Positions 31,692 to 37,975 of a stretch of 37,975 nucleotides of DNA are shown here, in pieces. This DNA is from Nitrosospira multiformis. GTDB taxonomy: Bacteria; Pseudomonadota; Gammaproteobacteria; Burkholderiales; Nitrosomonadaceae. Both the position numbers and the translations under genes were made by a program. The notes beneath the pieces are model-generated. The model had not been told where the DNA came from and made no database searches. It saw only the letters and a list, made by a program, of their open reading frames with translations. The DNA lies in NCBI RefSeq assembly GCF_003050865.1, contig NZ_QAOK01000029.1:1-37975 (forward strand), in the 5' to 3' direction. How positions within the stretch are numbered: position 1 is the stretch's first letter; the number at the start of each line of letters is the position of its first letter.

Positions 31692-32611
31692 CCGACCAGT
31701 TCCAGCAGTCGCCCTATCTCTGCCTCGTTCAATTCCATCGACTTTCCCCGTTTCAAACGTGAGGGCAAGTTGACAGGACCAAAACGAACCCGCATCAGGC
31801 GGCTCACCGTCATTCCCGCCGCTTCGAACATTCGGCGCACTTCGCGATTCCTGCCTTCCTTCAATATCACGCGATACCAGTGGTTGGAGCCCTCACCCCC
31901 TTCATCTGACAGGTAATCGAACTTGGCCACGCCATCCTCCAGCGCAACACCCGAGGTCAGCAATGTTGCCTGCTCCGGCGTTAGCCGTCCGATGATCCGC
32001 ACCGCGTACTCGCGCTCGACTTCGAAACGGGGATGCATCAGCCGGTTTGCCAATTCCCCATCCGTGGTGAAAACCAGCAGCCCGCTGGTGTTGTAATCCA
32101 GCCTGCCAATAGCGATCCATTTGGATGACCTCAACTGTGGCAGTTTGTCGAAAACCGATGGGCGGCCTTGAGGATCATCGCGGCTGACGATTTCCCCTTC
32201 CGGTTTGTGATAGAGCATGACGCGGGGCAGACGCCGGGCGGATCTGAAGTGAATGATGCGCTTTCCTACCCTCACGACATCTCGAACGTCGATACGGTCT
32301 CCCACCTGCGCAGTCTTTCCGTTGATCGTCACCTGTCCGCTGGCGATCAATTCCTCCATTTCGCGCCTCGAACCCAATCCTGCCTGCGCCAGAATCTTGT
32401 GCAGTTTCTGTGTAACGGGTTGAGTGGAGGTGGAACCTGCGCCAGAGTGCGTTGCCGAGGCTGGTTTTATCGATCCCTTCGGCAGGCTTCGTACAGGCGC
32501 CTGGAATGATTTGGGTGAGCCTGCCGGAGTTGGCGAAGCAGGAGACTTTGGGATCTTCACAGAGCGGCGCTGTCTGGCCACATTGGGTGACTGCGATGAC
32601 CTGGTTTTCAT
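31679..32611 (-). CDS. rluB: 23S rRNA pseudouridine synthase B
   Basis: 310 residues. A basic, low-complexity N-terminal extension of about 65 residues rich in Ser, Pro and Lys precedes an S4 RNA-binding domain (KLHKILAQAGLGSRREMEELI). The catalytic domain of the RsuA/RluB/RluE/RluF family has the active Asp in GRLDYNTSGLLVFTTDGEL and the conserved LKEGRNREVRRMFEA. RluB makes pseudouridine 2605 of 23S rRNA (E. coli numbering). The S4 domain plus this length suit RluB rather than RsuA. The coding region of the extension includes GCCTGCCGAAGGG, a weak echo of the palindromic repeat family found nearby. Convergent with prmB, with a 13-bp overlap of stops. Confidence 0.92.
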   Translation of the reverse strand: MKTRSSQSPNVARQRRSVKIPKSPASPTPAGSPKSFQAPVRSLPKGSIKPASATHSGAGSTSTQPVTQKLHKILAQAGLGSRREMEELIASGQVTINGKTAQVGDRIDVRDVVRVGKRIIHFRSARRLPRVMLYHKPEGEIVSRDDPQGRPSVFDKLPQLRSSKWIAIGRLDYNTSGLLVFTTDGELANRLMHPRFEVEREYAVRIIGRLTPEQATLLTSGVALEDGVAKFDYLSDEGGEGSNHWYRVILKEGRNREVRRMFEAAGMTVSRLMRVRFGPVNLPSRLKRGKSMELNEAEIGRLLELVGYKA

Positions 32612-32748
32612 CGCAGTCCCAATTTCAAGTTTTCTGCCAATTTCCAGTTTCCCACGCTAACGAGCGCTCGGATGACACGAGAAAAACCTGTACTGTTTGC
32701 ATTGAACCCTTCGTCTCCCGCTCCCACTAACCCTTCGTCTTCCCGTTC

Positions 32749-32784
32749 GTCCTGAGCCTGTGGAAGGTCGAACAGGCTTAGGAC
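32749..32784. repeat. Dispersed palindromic repeat in the recR-rluB gap
   Basis: Arms GTCCTGAGCCTGT (32749-32761) and ACAGGCTTAGGAC (32772-32784) are complementary at 12 of 13 positions around a 10-base loop. The CCTGAGCCTGTsGAAGG core belongs to a common dispersed bacterial repeat, and CCTGAGCCTGT recurs exactly at 34441 inside dnaX. The remaining about 250 bp between rluB and recR hold CCCTTCGTCT copies and no gene. Confidence 0.85.
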
Positions 32785-32862
32785 AGGTTTGTGGAAGAGT
32801 GAATCGATAAAAAGGCACAATAACATAAGATAGACAAGGGCAAATATTTCCCCGAATAAACA

Positions 32863-33462
32863 CTACTTGACTTCCCTGCGCTCGAGAACCGCCTGCGCCA
32901 GGGTACCGCTATCCACATGCTCCAGTTCCCCGCCCACGGGCAATCCCCGCGCGATACGCGTGATTTTCAAGCCCTCGTTCTGCAGCATCTCCCCGATATA
33001 ATGCGCCGTGGCTTCACCTTCCACGGTAAAATTGGTAGCAAGAATAACTTCCTTCACCATATTATCCCGGGCGCGCTTCAACAGGCGATCAAGATTGATT
33101 TCCCGAGGGCCGATGCCATCCAGGGGTGAGAGCCGCCCCATCAACACGAAGTACATGCCTTTGTAGCAATGTGCCTGCTCCATCATCAGCAAATCGGCAG
33201 GCATCTCCACCACGCACAGCAAAGCAGAATCTCGCCGCTGAGAAATGCATAACTCGCATACCACCTCTTCGGTAAAGTTATTGCATTTTTCGCAATGCCT
33301 GACATGTTGCAGGGCGTAATCGAGGGAATCGGCGAGGCGGCGAGCACCCTCCTGGTCGCGCTGCAACAAATGATACGCCATGCGCTGTGCTGACCGGGGA
33401 CCGACCCCGGGCAGGCAGCGTAACGCATTGATCAATTCGTCGAGACTACGCGGGGCGTTCAC
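32863..33462 (-). CDS. recR: Recombination mediator protein RecR
   Basis: 199 residues, the standard length. The helix-hairpin-helix region ([20 protein letters not shown]), the four-cysteine zinc finger ([16 protein letters not shown]) and the Toprim domain ([16 protein letters not shown], then [17 protein letters not shown]) are all present. RecR works with RecF and RecO to load RecA on gapped single-stranded DNA. The start is a GTG at 33462 with AGG five bases before it. It follows dnaX and ybaB on the same strand, the classical dnaX-ybaB-recR operon order, and is its last gene. Confidence 0.97.
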   Translation of the reverse strand: MNAPRSLDELINALRCLPGVGPRSAQRMAYHLLQRDQEGARRLADSLDYALQHVRHCEKCNNFTEEVVCELCISQRRDSALLCVVEMPADLLMMEQAHCYKGMYFVLMGRLSPLDGIGPREINLDRLLKRARDNMVKEVILATNFTVEGEATAHYIGEMLQNEGLKITRIARGLPVGGELEHVDSGTLAQAVLERREVK

Positions 33463-33524
33463 TCAAACCTAAAATTACTCAACAGGATCAGGAGTTGCGG
33501 AATCGCGTCAACCTGGAATTCACG

Positions 33525-33851
33525 TTAGAACGGCAGTTTCATTCCCGGAGGCAGGCCCAAACCGGAGGTAAATCCCGCCATTTTTTCCTGTGTGGTCGAC
33601 TCCACCCGCCGCACCGCGTCGTTCACCGCTGCCGCGATCAAATCTTCCAGCATTTCCTTATCATCTCCCATGAGACTGCTGTCAATGCTGACACGCCTGA
33701 CATCGTAACGGCACGTCATCACAACCTTCACCATACCTGCGCCGGATTGGCCCTCAACTTCTATCGAAGCCAATTTCTCCTGCATGGCTTTCATGTTCTC
33801 CTGCATCTGCTGAGCCTGTTTCATCAGATTGCTCAAGCCACCTTTCATCAT
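33525..33851 (-). CDS. ybaB: YbaB/EbfC nucleoid-associated protein
   Basis: 108 residues from the ATG at 33851, supported by GGAGG five bases upstream; a GTG at 33863 would overlap the dnaX stop and is not needed. The sequence begins [20 protein letters not shown] and shows the amphipathic helices and central [14 protein letters not shown] strand of YbaB/EbfC, with the Met-rich [17 protein letters not shown] tail. The dimer binds DNA and is thought to influence nucleoid structure or recombination. It sits between dnaX (11 bp away) and recR (62 bp) in the conserved operon. Confidence 0.96.
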   Translation of the reverse strand: MMKGGLSNLMKQAQQMQENMKAMQEKLASIEVEGQSGAGMVKVVMTCRYDVRRVSIDSSLMGDDKEMLEDLIAAAVNDAVRRVESTTQEKMAGFTSGLGLPPGMKLPF

Positions 33852-33862
33852 TTTTACCTCCA

Positions 33863-35638
33863 CTATTGAATAGGTTTGATCGATGAAACGATCAGTTTTG
33901 CATCGAAATTTTCAACGAGTTCACGCACGAACGGATCGGACTCGATAGCCGCGATGGCCTGCGATTGCTTCTCCTGTTTTTCACGATTTTCCTGCTCCGC
34001 CGGACTCATGCCGTTAACGACTCCCACTGAAAACTTCAACCGCACCGGCTTACCAAGATACTCCCTTACGGCGGCTTGCAGTCTGTCCTGATAGGTCTTG
34101 TCCAGCAAATGCTTATGGAGTTCCGGTACGCAAAATTCTATTTCATCCTCGGAAAAACTCTTCACCTCGCAGTATTGAGCCAGCATTCTGGTCAATCCGC
34201 TCACCTTCAGTTGGCCAACTATCGTAATCCAGCTATGACTGAAAGACTCTGTGGAGCCCGGCTTTTCCGGCATCGGATCGCGCTCCGGCGAATCCGGCAC
34301 TGGCCCTGCCGACCGCCTTGAATCACCAGTGGAATCATTCCTGGCCACTCTCCCTTCCCTGGAGCGCCCTTCCTTTTCCATCTCTGCTCGCCCTGAGCCT
34401 TTCGTCTCTGTTCGGCCTTTCGTCTCCGTTCGGCCTGAGTCCTGAGCCTGTCCAAGGGTCGAAGGATATTTGCCGCTCCCTGACTTTGCAGGCGAAGAAC
34501 CTGACGTTCCTCTGTCCCTGCCTGTCTCCCCTCCTCCCGACAGGAAATCCTCCGGAATGAAAGCCAGCATACGCAGCAAAGTCATGGTGAAACCTGCATA
34601 CTCATCCGGTGCCCGGCCCAGATCCTCGCGTCCGTGTATGGCAATCTGATAAAACAGTTGAATATCTTCTGGCGCGAATGTTTTCGCTAGCTGGAAAACC
34701 CGATCCCGCTCAGGTTCATCGTCACCAATCGCCGCCGGCACGATCTGCGCGAGGGCCAGACGATGCAGCAGTGTCGCCAGATCCTGCAAGGCGGCGTCGA
34801 ACGAGAGACTGCGGGTTTCCATTGCATCGGCGATCGCAAGCATTCGTGCGCCATCTCGTTGCGCCAGCACCTCCAGCAGATCAAGCAGGTACCCCTGATC
34901 GACCGCGCCAAGCATATCGCGCACACCTGCTTCTTCGATCTTTCCCTCACCAAAAGCGATGGCCTGATCTAGAATGCTCAAGGCATCGCGCATGCTGCCC
35001 TGCGCCGCGCGCGCCAATAACTGCAGGGAAGTTGCATCACAGTTTATATGCTCCTGCTCAAGCACATGCCTGAGGTGCGAGACGATGAGCGGAAACGGAA
35101 TCTGCTTGAGGTTGAATTGCAGGCAGCGAGACAAAACCGTTACCGGAATCTTCTGCGGATCAGTGGTCGCAAGTATGAATTTGACATGTTCCGGCGGCTC
35201 TTCCAGCGTTTTCAGCATGGCATTGAAAGCCGATTTGGAAAGCATGTGCACTTCATCGATGATGTACACCTTGTAGCGTGCGACCGTAGGAGCGTACAGT
35301 GCGTTCTCCAGCAGTTCGCGCATTTTTTCCACCTGCGTATTGGAGGCGGCGTCCACTTCGATCAGGTCAACAAAACGCCCACCATCAATTTCGATACAAG
35401 CAGAACAGATTCCGCAAGGTTCGGGGGTAACCCCAGCCTGGCAGTTGAATGCTTTGGCCAGGATCCGGGCAATAGTCGTCTTGCCGATACCGCGCGTGCC
35501 CGTAAACAGATAAGCATGATGTAAACGCTTCTGTTCGAGCGCATTGGTAAGTGCACGAACAACGTGATCCTGTCCGGTCAGTTCGGAAAAGTACCGGGGA
35601 CGCCATTTGCGGGCAAGGACTTGAGTCGGGGAGGACAC
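33863..35638 (-). CDS. dnaX: DNA polymerase III subunits gamma and tau
   Basis: 591 residues. The clamp-loader ATPase domain has Walker A GTRGIGKT (about 46-53), zinc-binding CxxC groups in the [16 protein letters not shown] region, Walker B IIDEVHM, and sensor SRC in [11 protein letters not shown]. Domain III and the C-terminal tau part ([22 protein letters not shown]) are present. GTG at 35638 is the only reasonable start and has a poor binding site. The linker of about residues 365-450 is unusually basic and repetitive (RTETKG twice, with SGSG and GRDRG); it coincides with an inserted palindromic repeat. No clear A-rich slippery site was seen, so separate gamma production is not evident. 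The first gene of dnaX-ybaB-recR, with the SRP RNA upstream. Confidence 0.97.
   Translation of the reverse strand: MSSPTQVLARKWRPRYFSELTGQDHVVRALTNALEQKRLHHAYLFTGTRGIGKTTIARILAKAFNCQAGVTPEPCGICSACIEIDGGRFVDLIEVDAASNTQVEKMRELLENALYAPTVARYKVYIIDEVHMLSKSAFNAMLKTLEEPPEHVKFILATTDPQKIPVTVLSRCLQFNLKQIPFPLIVSHLRHVLEQEHINCDATSLQLLARAAQGSMRDALSILDQAIAFGEGKIEEAGVRDMLGAVDQGYLLDLLEVLAQRDGARMLAIADAMETRSLSFDAALQDLATLLHRLALAQIVPAAIGDDEPERDRVFQLAKTFAPEDIQLFYQIAIHGREDLGRAPDEYAGFTMTLLRMLAFIPEDFLSGGGETGRDRGTSGSSPAKSGSGKYPSTLGQAQDSGRTETKGRTETKGSGRAEMEKEGRSREGRVARNDSTGDSRRSAGPVPDSPERDPMPEKPGSTESFSHSWITIVGQLKVSGLTRMLAQYCEVKSFSEDEIEFCVPELHKHLLDKTYQDRLQAAVREYLGKPVRLKFSVGVVNGMSPAEQENREKQEKQSQAIAAIESDPFVRELVENFDAKLIVSSIKPIQ
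34391..34465. repeat. Palindromic-repeat material inside the dnaX linker
   Basis: Two tandem 18-mers, CCTTTCGTCTCTGTTCGG (34398-34415) and a copy with one change (34416-34433), are followed by CCTGAGCCTGT (34441-34451) and GGTCGAAGG, the same family as at 32749-32784. Translated on the minus strand they give the duplicated RTETKG of the DnaX linker, so the repeat has been accepted in frame. Confidence 0.8.
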
Positions 35639-35769
35639 GCTATGTCGAGAATCGAATCGGCGAAACGGTTATTTCAGATTTTTAGGCTGAGGCCGTAACT
35701 GACGGTATGAATCCTTGAAGCGTGCAGTTGGAAAGATGTATCCGTCCATCCATCCAACCTGCACAAAAA

Positions 35770-35869
35770 GGGTGGCGAGCCCGACCCCCGGCACTTGCAA
35801 AAAATAGCTGTGGCTGCTTCCTTCCGGACCTGACCAGGTTCACTACCATGCAATGCGGGGAGGCCCGCC
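35770..35869 (-). ncRNA. ffs: Signal recognition particle 4.5S RNA
   Basis: About 100 nt. The universally conserved apical part is present on the minus strand: the AGGTCAGGTCCGGAAGGAAG core followed by CAGCC, i.e. the Ffh-binding GGAAG tetraloop region and symmetric loop. The ends GGCGGGCC and GGGCTCGCC pair into the closing stem and the 3' end CACCC resembles that of E. coli 4.5S RNA. It is followed by TTTTT (35765-35769). The RNA scaffolds Ffh for co-translational targeting of membrane proteins. Position upstream of dnaX is common in betaproteobacteria. Exact ends are estimates. Confidence 0.97.
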
Positions 35870-35896
35870 GTAAAGCTAAAAGAAAAAATTAAAAAA

Positions 35897-35926
35897 GCAC
35901 AATCCCCGCAAACTGAGAAATTGTGC
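35897..35926 (-). terminator. Stem-loop with T tract upstream of the SRP RNA
   Basis: GCACAAT (35897-35903) and ATTGTGC (35920-35926) pair around a 16-base loop. On the minus strand the stem is followed by TTTTTTAATTTTTT, so it could end transcription coming from the 61-codon gene before the SRP RNA promoter. The loop is long and the stem short, so it is weak. The rest of 35870-36085 holds no gene. Confidence 0.4.
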
Positions 35927-36085
35927 GTATCCGTAATTTTGATATTTTGCCCGGACTCGAAGCCCACGTCTACTACCGTTCTCTCCAAACGACGAGTATC
36001 AGCCTCAATTGAGACCGTATCTGGACAACATGCGTCGGAATAGCAGTTACGAAGGTGGTCTACCCGGATTGCGGCCGCTCGGATT

Positions 36086-36271
36086 CTAATTTTGCATGCT
36101 CGCCGCAATCTCTCTGACCACCATCGCCGGGATCTCTGAGGGTAACACCCTTACCATTCTAAAACAGGATAAGCAGTAACCGCGGAATGGCATGGGTGTA
36201 TCGAGGCTACGCCAAGGATCAAAGTCTCTATCTTCTGCAGTCTGCGGCAATGATAGTGAGACGCGGATCAT
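36086..36271 (-). CDS. Small hypothetical protein, 61 residues, CxxC motif
   Basis: 61 residues from the ATG at 36271, preceded by AGGAGGG eight bases away, the main reason to believe it is translated. The sequence MIRVSLSLPQTAEDRDFDPW then RGYCLSCFRMVRVLP contains one CxxC pair and no signal or membrane segment. I do not recognise a family. It lies on the minus strand between the antitoxin terminator and the SRP RNA and has a stem-loop after it. It could be a short zinc-binding or regulatory protein, or a chance frame with a good ribosome binding site. Confidence 0.45.
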   Translation of the reverse strand: MIRVSLSLPQTAEDRDFDPWRSLDTPMPFRGYCLSCFRMVRVLPSEIPAMVVREIAASMQN

Positions 36272-36330
36272 GGTCTGATCCCTCCTCTCGTCACCCTGGG
36301 AATTTCGCAAGAGAAAGAGCTGATAAGAAA

Positions 36331-36348
36331 AACCCGCCGAAGCGGGTT
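36331..36348 (-). terminator. Intrinsic terminator of the antitoxin-like gene
   Basis: AACCCGC-CGAA-GCGGGTT (36331-36348) forms a perfect 7-bp stem with a tetraloop. On the minus strand it is followed by TTTCTTATC. It stands four bases after the stop of the antitoxin-like gene. Confidence 0.85.
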
Positions 36349-36351
36349 AGA

Positions 36352-36759
36352 TCAAGCTACTTTTCTTTGTTTTGCAGCCAATTGACGCAGATTTTTTGCC
36401 GCTTCTTTCCCCATCGACTTCATCTTTGAAGCAGCCTCTCTTAATGTTTCCCTCCTCGTCGACTTCATCTTTGAAGCGGCCTCTCTCAATATCTGTTTCT
36501 TCTCCGAATCTGCAAATCGTTTCAAAATATGACGCATCAGAGGCTGGTAGCCAATTCCATACATCGAGGCGATAAGCTTAAAATCCTCAATCAAAGATTT
36601 CTCAAGTCGTATTGAGACAGGTTGCAAATGATGCTTGTCTGTCAATGCCTGCACATCCTCTGGGGCGATTGTGACAAATTCTTCTGTTGCGCCACGCTCT
36701 CCACGCTCTCTTGAATCCTGCTCCTCTTTTGTGCTCTCGATTGTCTCCCGATAACTCAT
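36352..36759 (-). CDS. Orphan CopG/BrnA-type antitoxin with an internal duplication
   Basis: 135 residues. The central part QPVSIRLEKSLIEDFKLIASMYGIGYQPLMRHILKRF (described in short form) matches the CopG_antitoxin/BrnA pattern of ribbon-helix-helix proteins: a beta strand that dimerises and binds DNA, then two helices ending in Tyr-Gln-x-Leu-hRxIL. The N-terminus is acidic. The C-terminus carries two copies of REAASKMKS followed by basic spacer, a 15-residue tandem duplication. AGGAG before the ATG at 36759 supports the start. No toxin gene (BrnT or RelE-like) is found on either side, in 300 bp upstream or downstream, so it is either an orphan or its partner was lost during the rearrangements visible to the right. 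It probably represses its own promoter. Confidence 0.75.
   Translation of the reverse strand: MSYRETIESTKEEQDSRERGERGATEEFVTIAPEDVQALTDKHHLQPVSIRLEKSLIEDFKLIASMYGIGYQPLMRHILKRFADSEKKQILREAASKMKSTRRETLREAASKMKSMGKEAAKNLRQLAAKQRKVA
36414..36494. repeat. 45-bp tandem duplication inside the antitoxin-like gene
   Basis: The segment beginning TCGACTTCATCTTTGAAGC occurs at 36414 and again at 36459 and is followed each time by nearly the same about 17 bases. The 45-bp period keeps the frame and produces the 15-residue protein repeat with the shared REAASKMKS. Confidence 0.9.
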
Positions 36760-36956
36760 GGCCCTCTCCTTTCCAGTTAATCAACGGGTTGCGATACCTT
36801 TCTGTATATACGCAACTCTTCAGTACCAGGATCGTATGCCGATTTAATCGTCAACTCCTTCTGTGTTGGCAATTAAATTGGCATATTGTTTATACAAAAC
36901 GCACCAAAGTCAACCCTAATTAACCATTGCGAACCCAGGTCTTTTCTCTTTTCTCC

Positions 36957-36979
36957 AACCCGCCCCGAGCGGGTTTTTT
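36957..36979 (+). terminator. Intrinsic terminator
   Basis: AACCCGC-cccga-GCGGGTT followed by TTTT on the plus strand: a 7-bp perfect stem, 5-base loop and T run. No plus-strand gene precedes it, so it may end a small RNA. The stem arms equal those of the terminator at 36331-36348. Confidence 0.8.
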
Positions 36980-37088
36980 ATTTCCATACGTTAAGTATTT
37001 AACGGTAAAAGCTTTCTTGTACTGTTAATCTGCCTGCTCGCTTCTTTCCTCCCTGAACGGAGAAGCGATTGCAGTAAACTCACTTCCT

Positions 37089-37112
37089 GGCCCGGCGTTC
37101 GTCGGGCCTTTT
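37089..37112 (+). terminator. Intrinsic terminator
   Basis: GGCCCGGC-GTTC-GTCGGGCC followed by TTTT on the plus strand, a stem of eight pairs including one G-T or mismatch position. It stands just before the IS3-type remnant and, like the preceding one, has no obvious gene upstream. Confidence 0.8.
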
Positions 37113-37118
37113 CAGTGC

Positions 37119-37290
37119 TCAAGTAATTTTGGACATCGGAATAGGTGGTATTGTTGCCATTTTCCGTTCATAGATGGTGGGTGACAGATAGCCCAATTTC
37201 GAGTGTAATCTGGTCCCGTTATAGAAGCTCACGATGAAATCGGTAATATCACGCCGAGCCTTGCCATGGTTGGCATAGACACGTTGCCAC
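37119..37290 (-). pseudogene. Fragment of an IS3-family transposase (OrfB C-terminus)
   Basis: On the minus strand the frame ending at TGA 37119-37121 reads QRVYANHGKARRDITDFIVSF, then YNGTRLHSKLGYLSPTIYERK. This is the C-terminal end of the rve integrase domain of IS3-type OrfB (usual form YxxxARxxIxxYIxxFYNxxRLHSxLGYLSP). Only about 55 codons remain; the catalytic DDE residues and the N-terminal part are absent, and homology stops near 37290, where plus-strand integrase debris begins. No terminal inverted repeat was identified. It is a dead scar of an old insertion. Confidence 0.85.
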
Positions 37291-37385
37291 ACATGTCATG
37301 GCCGACAGATTAGCCCTCTCTTCGTGCAGCATATTCTCGCAGGAACATCGAGATACCAAAAACGACTTCTCCCTGAGAGGTGAAG

Positions 37386-37708
37386 ATGCTGGAACCGGTG
37401 TATCAAGCACTCATTGCCCAGAAGCAGTACACTTTTCTAATCCGAAACGAGGTATTCCAGAATCCAGGCACGCTGAGGCGCTGGAAGGGAAACGAGATAA
37501 TGAGGCAATGCGTGAAAGCTATTGGAAATCTGCCGTGGAAAGAGCAGGAGCGAGGCACCGTCGCTCTTATCAGACGAGATTTTTCGGAGCAATTGAGATG
37601 ATGATCTCTGCCGGAAAGTCACCCATGTGGGTGGCTCAGCAGATGGGGCATTCTGGCTGGGGGATGATCCGGGAGATTTAGGACAGGCTTATGCCAGATG
37701 CTGGATAA
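37386..37708 (+). pseudogene. Broken tyrosine recombinase (phage/island integrase), C-terminal part
   Basis: Integrase-like protein sequence is spread over two frames. The frame beginning at 37386 gives MLEPVYQALIAQKQYTF, then EVFQNPGTLRRW. After a frameshift near 37480 the other frame gives RAGARHRRSYQTRFFGAIEM, then MISAGKSPMWVAQQMGHSGWGMIREI. The YQTR, the ISAG-x-P-x-WVAQQMGH motif (box II Arg and His region) and the WGMI end belong to the catalytic domain. The box II HTxAS is replaced by FFGAI, and an in-frame TAG at 37679 stands at or next to where the catalytic Tyr is expected, before the residual DRLMPDAG. A frameshift, a stop and a lost motif mean it cannot be functional. Confidence 0.8.
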
Positions 37709-37811
37709 AAAGCGGTAAAAATCTTCCCAAAAAAGCTGTGATTAAGCTGTAATTCGGGTGCCAAAATACATCATTTAGCACCTATTTAATCTACCGCTTT
37801 TCATAGAACTT

Positions 37812-37975
37812 GGCTCTTCATCATTAACGGGGGACAAGGGTATTCATTAGACTTGTTTTTACGAAGAACACGTTTAATGGAGGCAATACCGATGTCCCCA
37901 ATCGATTCTATCCTAGGGATCGATGGCTTGGTGGTGCAAAGCGTAAAGCGCGCCCAGGGCATTCACGTCTGGGCC
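37812..37975 (+). mobile_element. Left end of an ISL3-family insertion sequence, runs off the window
   Basis: GGCTCTTCATCATTAACG at 37812 has the GGCTCTT start typical of ISL3-family terminal inverted repeats. It is followed 80 bp later by the start of a transposase. The right end and target duplication lie outside the window, so the element boundary is predicted from this end alone. Confidence 0.65.
37892..37975 (+). CDS. ISL3-type transposase, N-terminal 28 codons (partial)
   Basis: ATG at 37892 with GGAGG eight bases before it. The first residues, MSPIDSILGIDGLVVQSVKR, followed by AQGIHVWA, have the character of ISL3-family transposase N-termini, which usually begin with a hydrophobic strand and V-x-V near the zinc-finger region. 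The frame stays open to the window edge. Too little is visible to say whether the gene is intact. Confidence 0.65.
   Translation, partial: MSPIDSILGIDGLVVQSVKRAQGIHVWA

Larger units (their letters stand above)
36760..37118. other. Intergenic region with two plus-strand terminators, possible small RNAs
   Basis: No protein gene is convincing here. A weak promoter-like pair TTGGCA / TATACA (19-base spacing, about 36872-36902) lies before the first terminator. Between the two terminators a stem is formed by GCTT...AAGC with inner CTCC...GGAG around 37040-37070, exposing a CCTCC stretch complementary to a Shine-Dalgarno sequence. Either segment could be a short RNA of about 75-85 nt, but no known RNA family was recognised. 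Confidence 0.4.

Noticed and set aside
33863-35638. Programmed frameshift for a separate gamma subunit in dnaX
   Set aside because: No A-AAA-AAG type slippery run with a following stem was found at the domain III boundary.
35674-36108. 144-codon minus-strand open frame across the SRP RNA
   Set aside because: It runs through the conserved 4.5S RNA core, so it cannot be a constrained protein gene as well.
36000-37300. tRNA gene as an integration site for the broken integrase
   Set aside because: No cloverleaf-like sequence or tRNA T-loop motif could be found on either strand near the integrase debris.

Overview
The window looks like betaproteobacterial chromosome, most likely from an ammonia oxidiser of the Nitrosospira/Nitrosomonas group. 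That placement is an inference from gene content and codon style; no database search was possible. Conserved housekeeping blocks (proB, dapC-dapD-dapE, prmB/rluB, recR-ybaB-dnaX with the 4.5S SRP RNA) flank an accessory siderophore-like locus on the left and decayed mobile DNA on the right.

Left part (1-13.7 kb): a minus-strand assembly line reads mbtH-like, type II thioesterase, spacer, FAAL-ACP-C-A-PCP NRPS, KS-AT-KR-ACP PKS, and a second NRPS that runs off the window. The domain order predicts a fatty acid loaded by the FAAL, joined to one amino acid, extended by malonate with keto reduction, then condensed again: a lipopeptide-polyketide. Upstream lie a PvdS/OrbS-like ECF sigma factor gene and a very short FecR-type (DUF4880-only) protein. 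A Fur-box-like palindrome overlaps the sigma gene promoter. A TAAAT-N16-CGTC element, matching the iron-starvation box recognised by PvdS/OrbS sigma factors, sits about 110 bp before mbtH. Together these suggest a cascade: Fur, then the ECF sigma factor, then the assembly line. That regulatory logic is the main argument that the product is an iron-scavenging lipopeptide.

13.7-19.6 kb: an outer-membrane factor, membrane fusion protein and RND pump are transcribed divergently from the sigma gene. They share the Fur-box intergenic region and could export the product.

19.9-30.3 kb: proB and a DUF442-type phosphatase-like protein are followed by a minus-strand operon (rubrerythrin, two-cluster Fe-S protein with CCG domains, DUF3501, CNP1-like protein). 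Next come a D-2-hydroxyacid dehydrogenase, a DMT-family permease, and the succinylase-route lysine/diaminopimelate genes dapC, dapD and dapE.

30.4-36 kb: a small protein with 11 cysteines is encoded convergently to dapE. After it come prmB, rluB, recR, ybaB, dnaX and the SRP RNA. Palindromic repeats of one family lie in the rluB-recR gap and inside the coding region of the dnaX linker.

36-38 kb: a 61-codon ORF, an orphan CopG/BrnA-type antitoxin with an internal 15-residue duplication, and a stretch with two intrinsic terminators and no clear gene. The right end is mobile-element scar: the tail of an IS3-type transposase, a frameshifted and stop-interrupted tyrosine integrase, and the left end of an ISL3-type insertion sequence.
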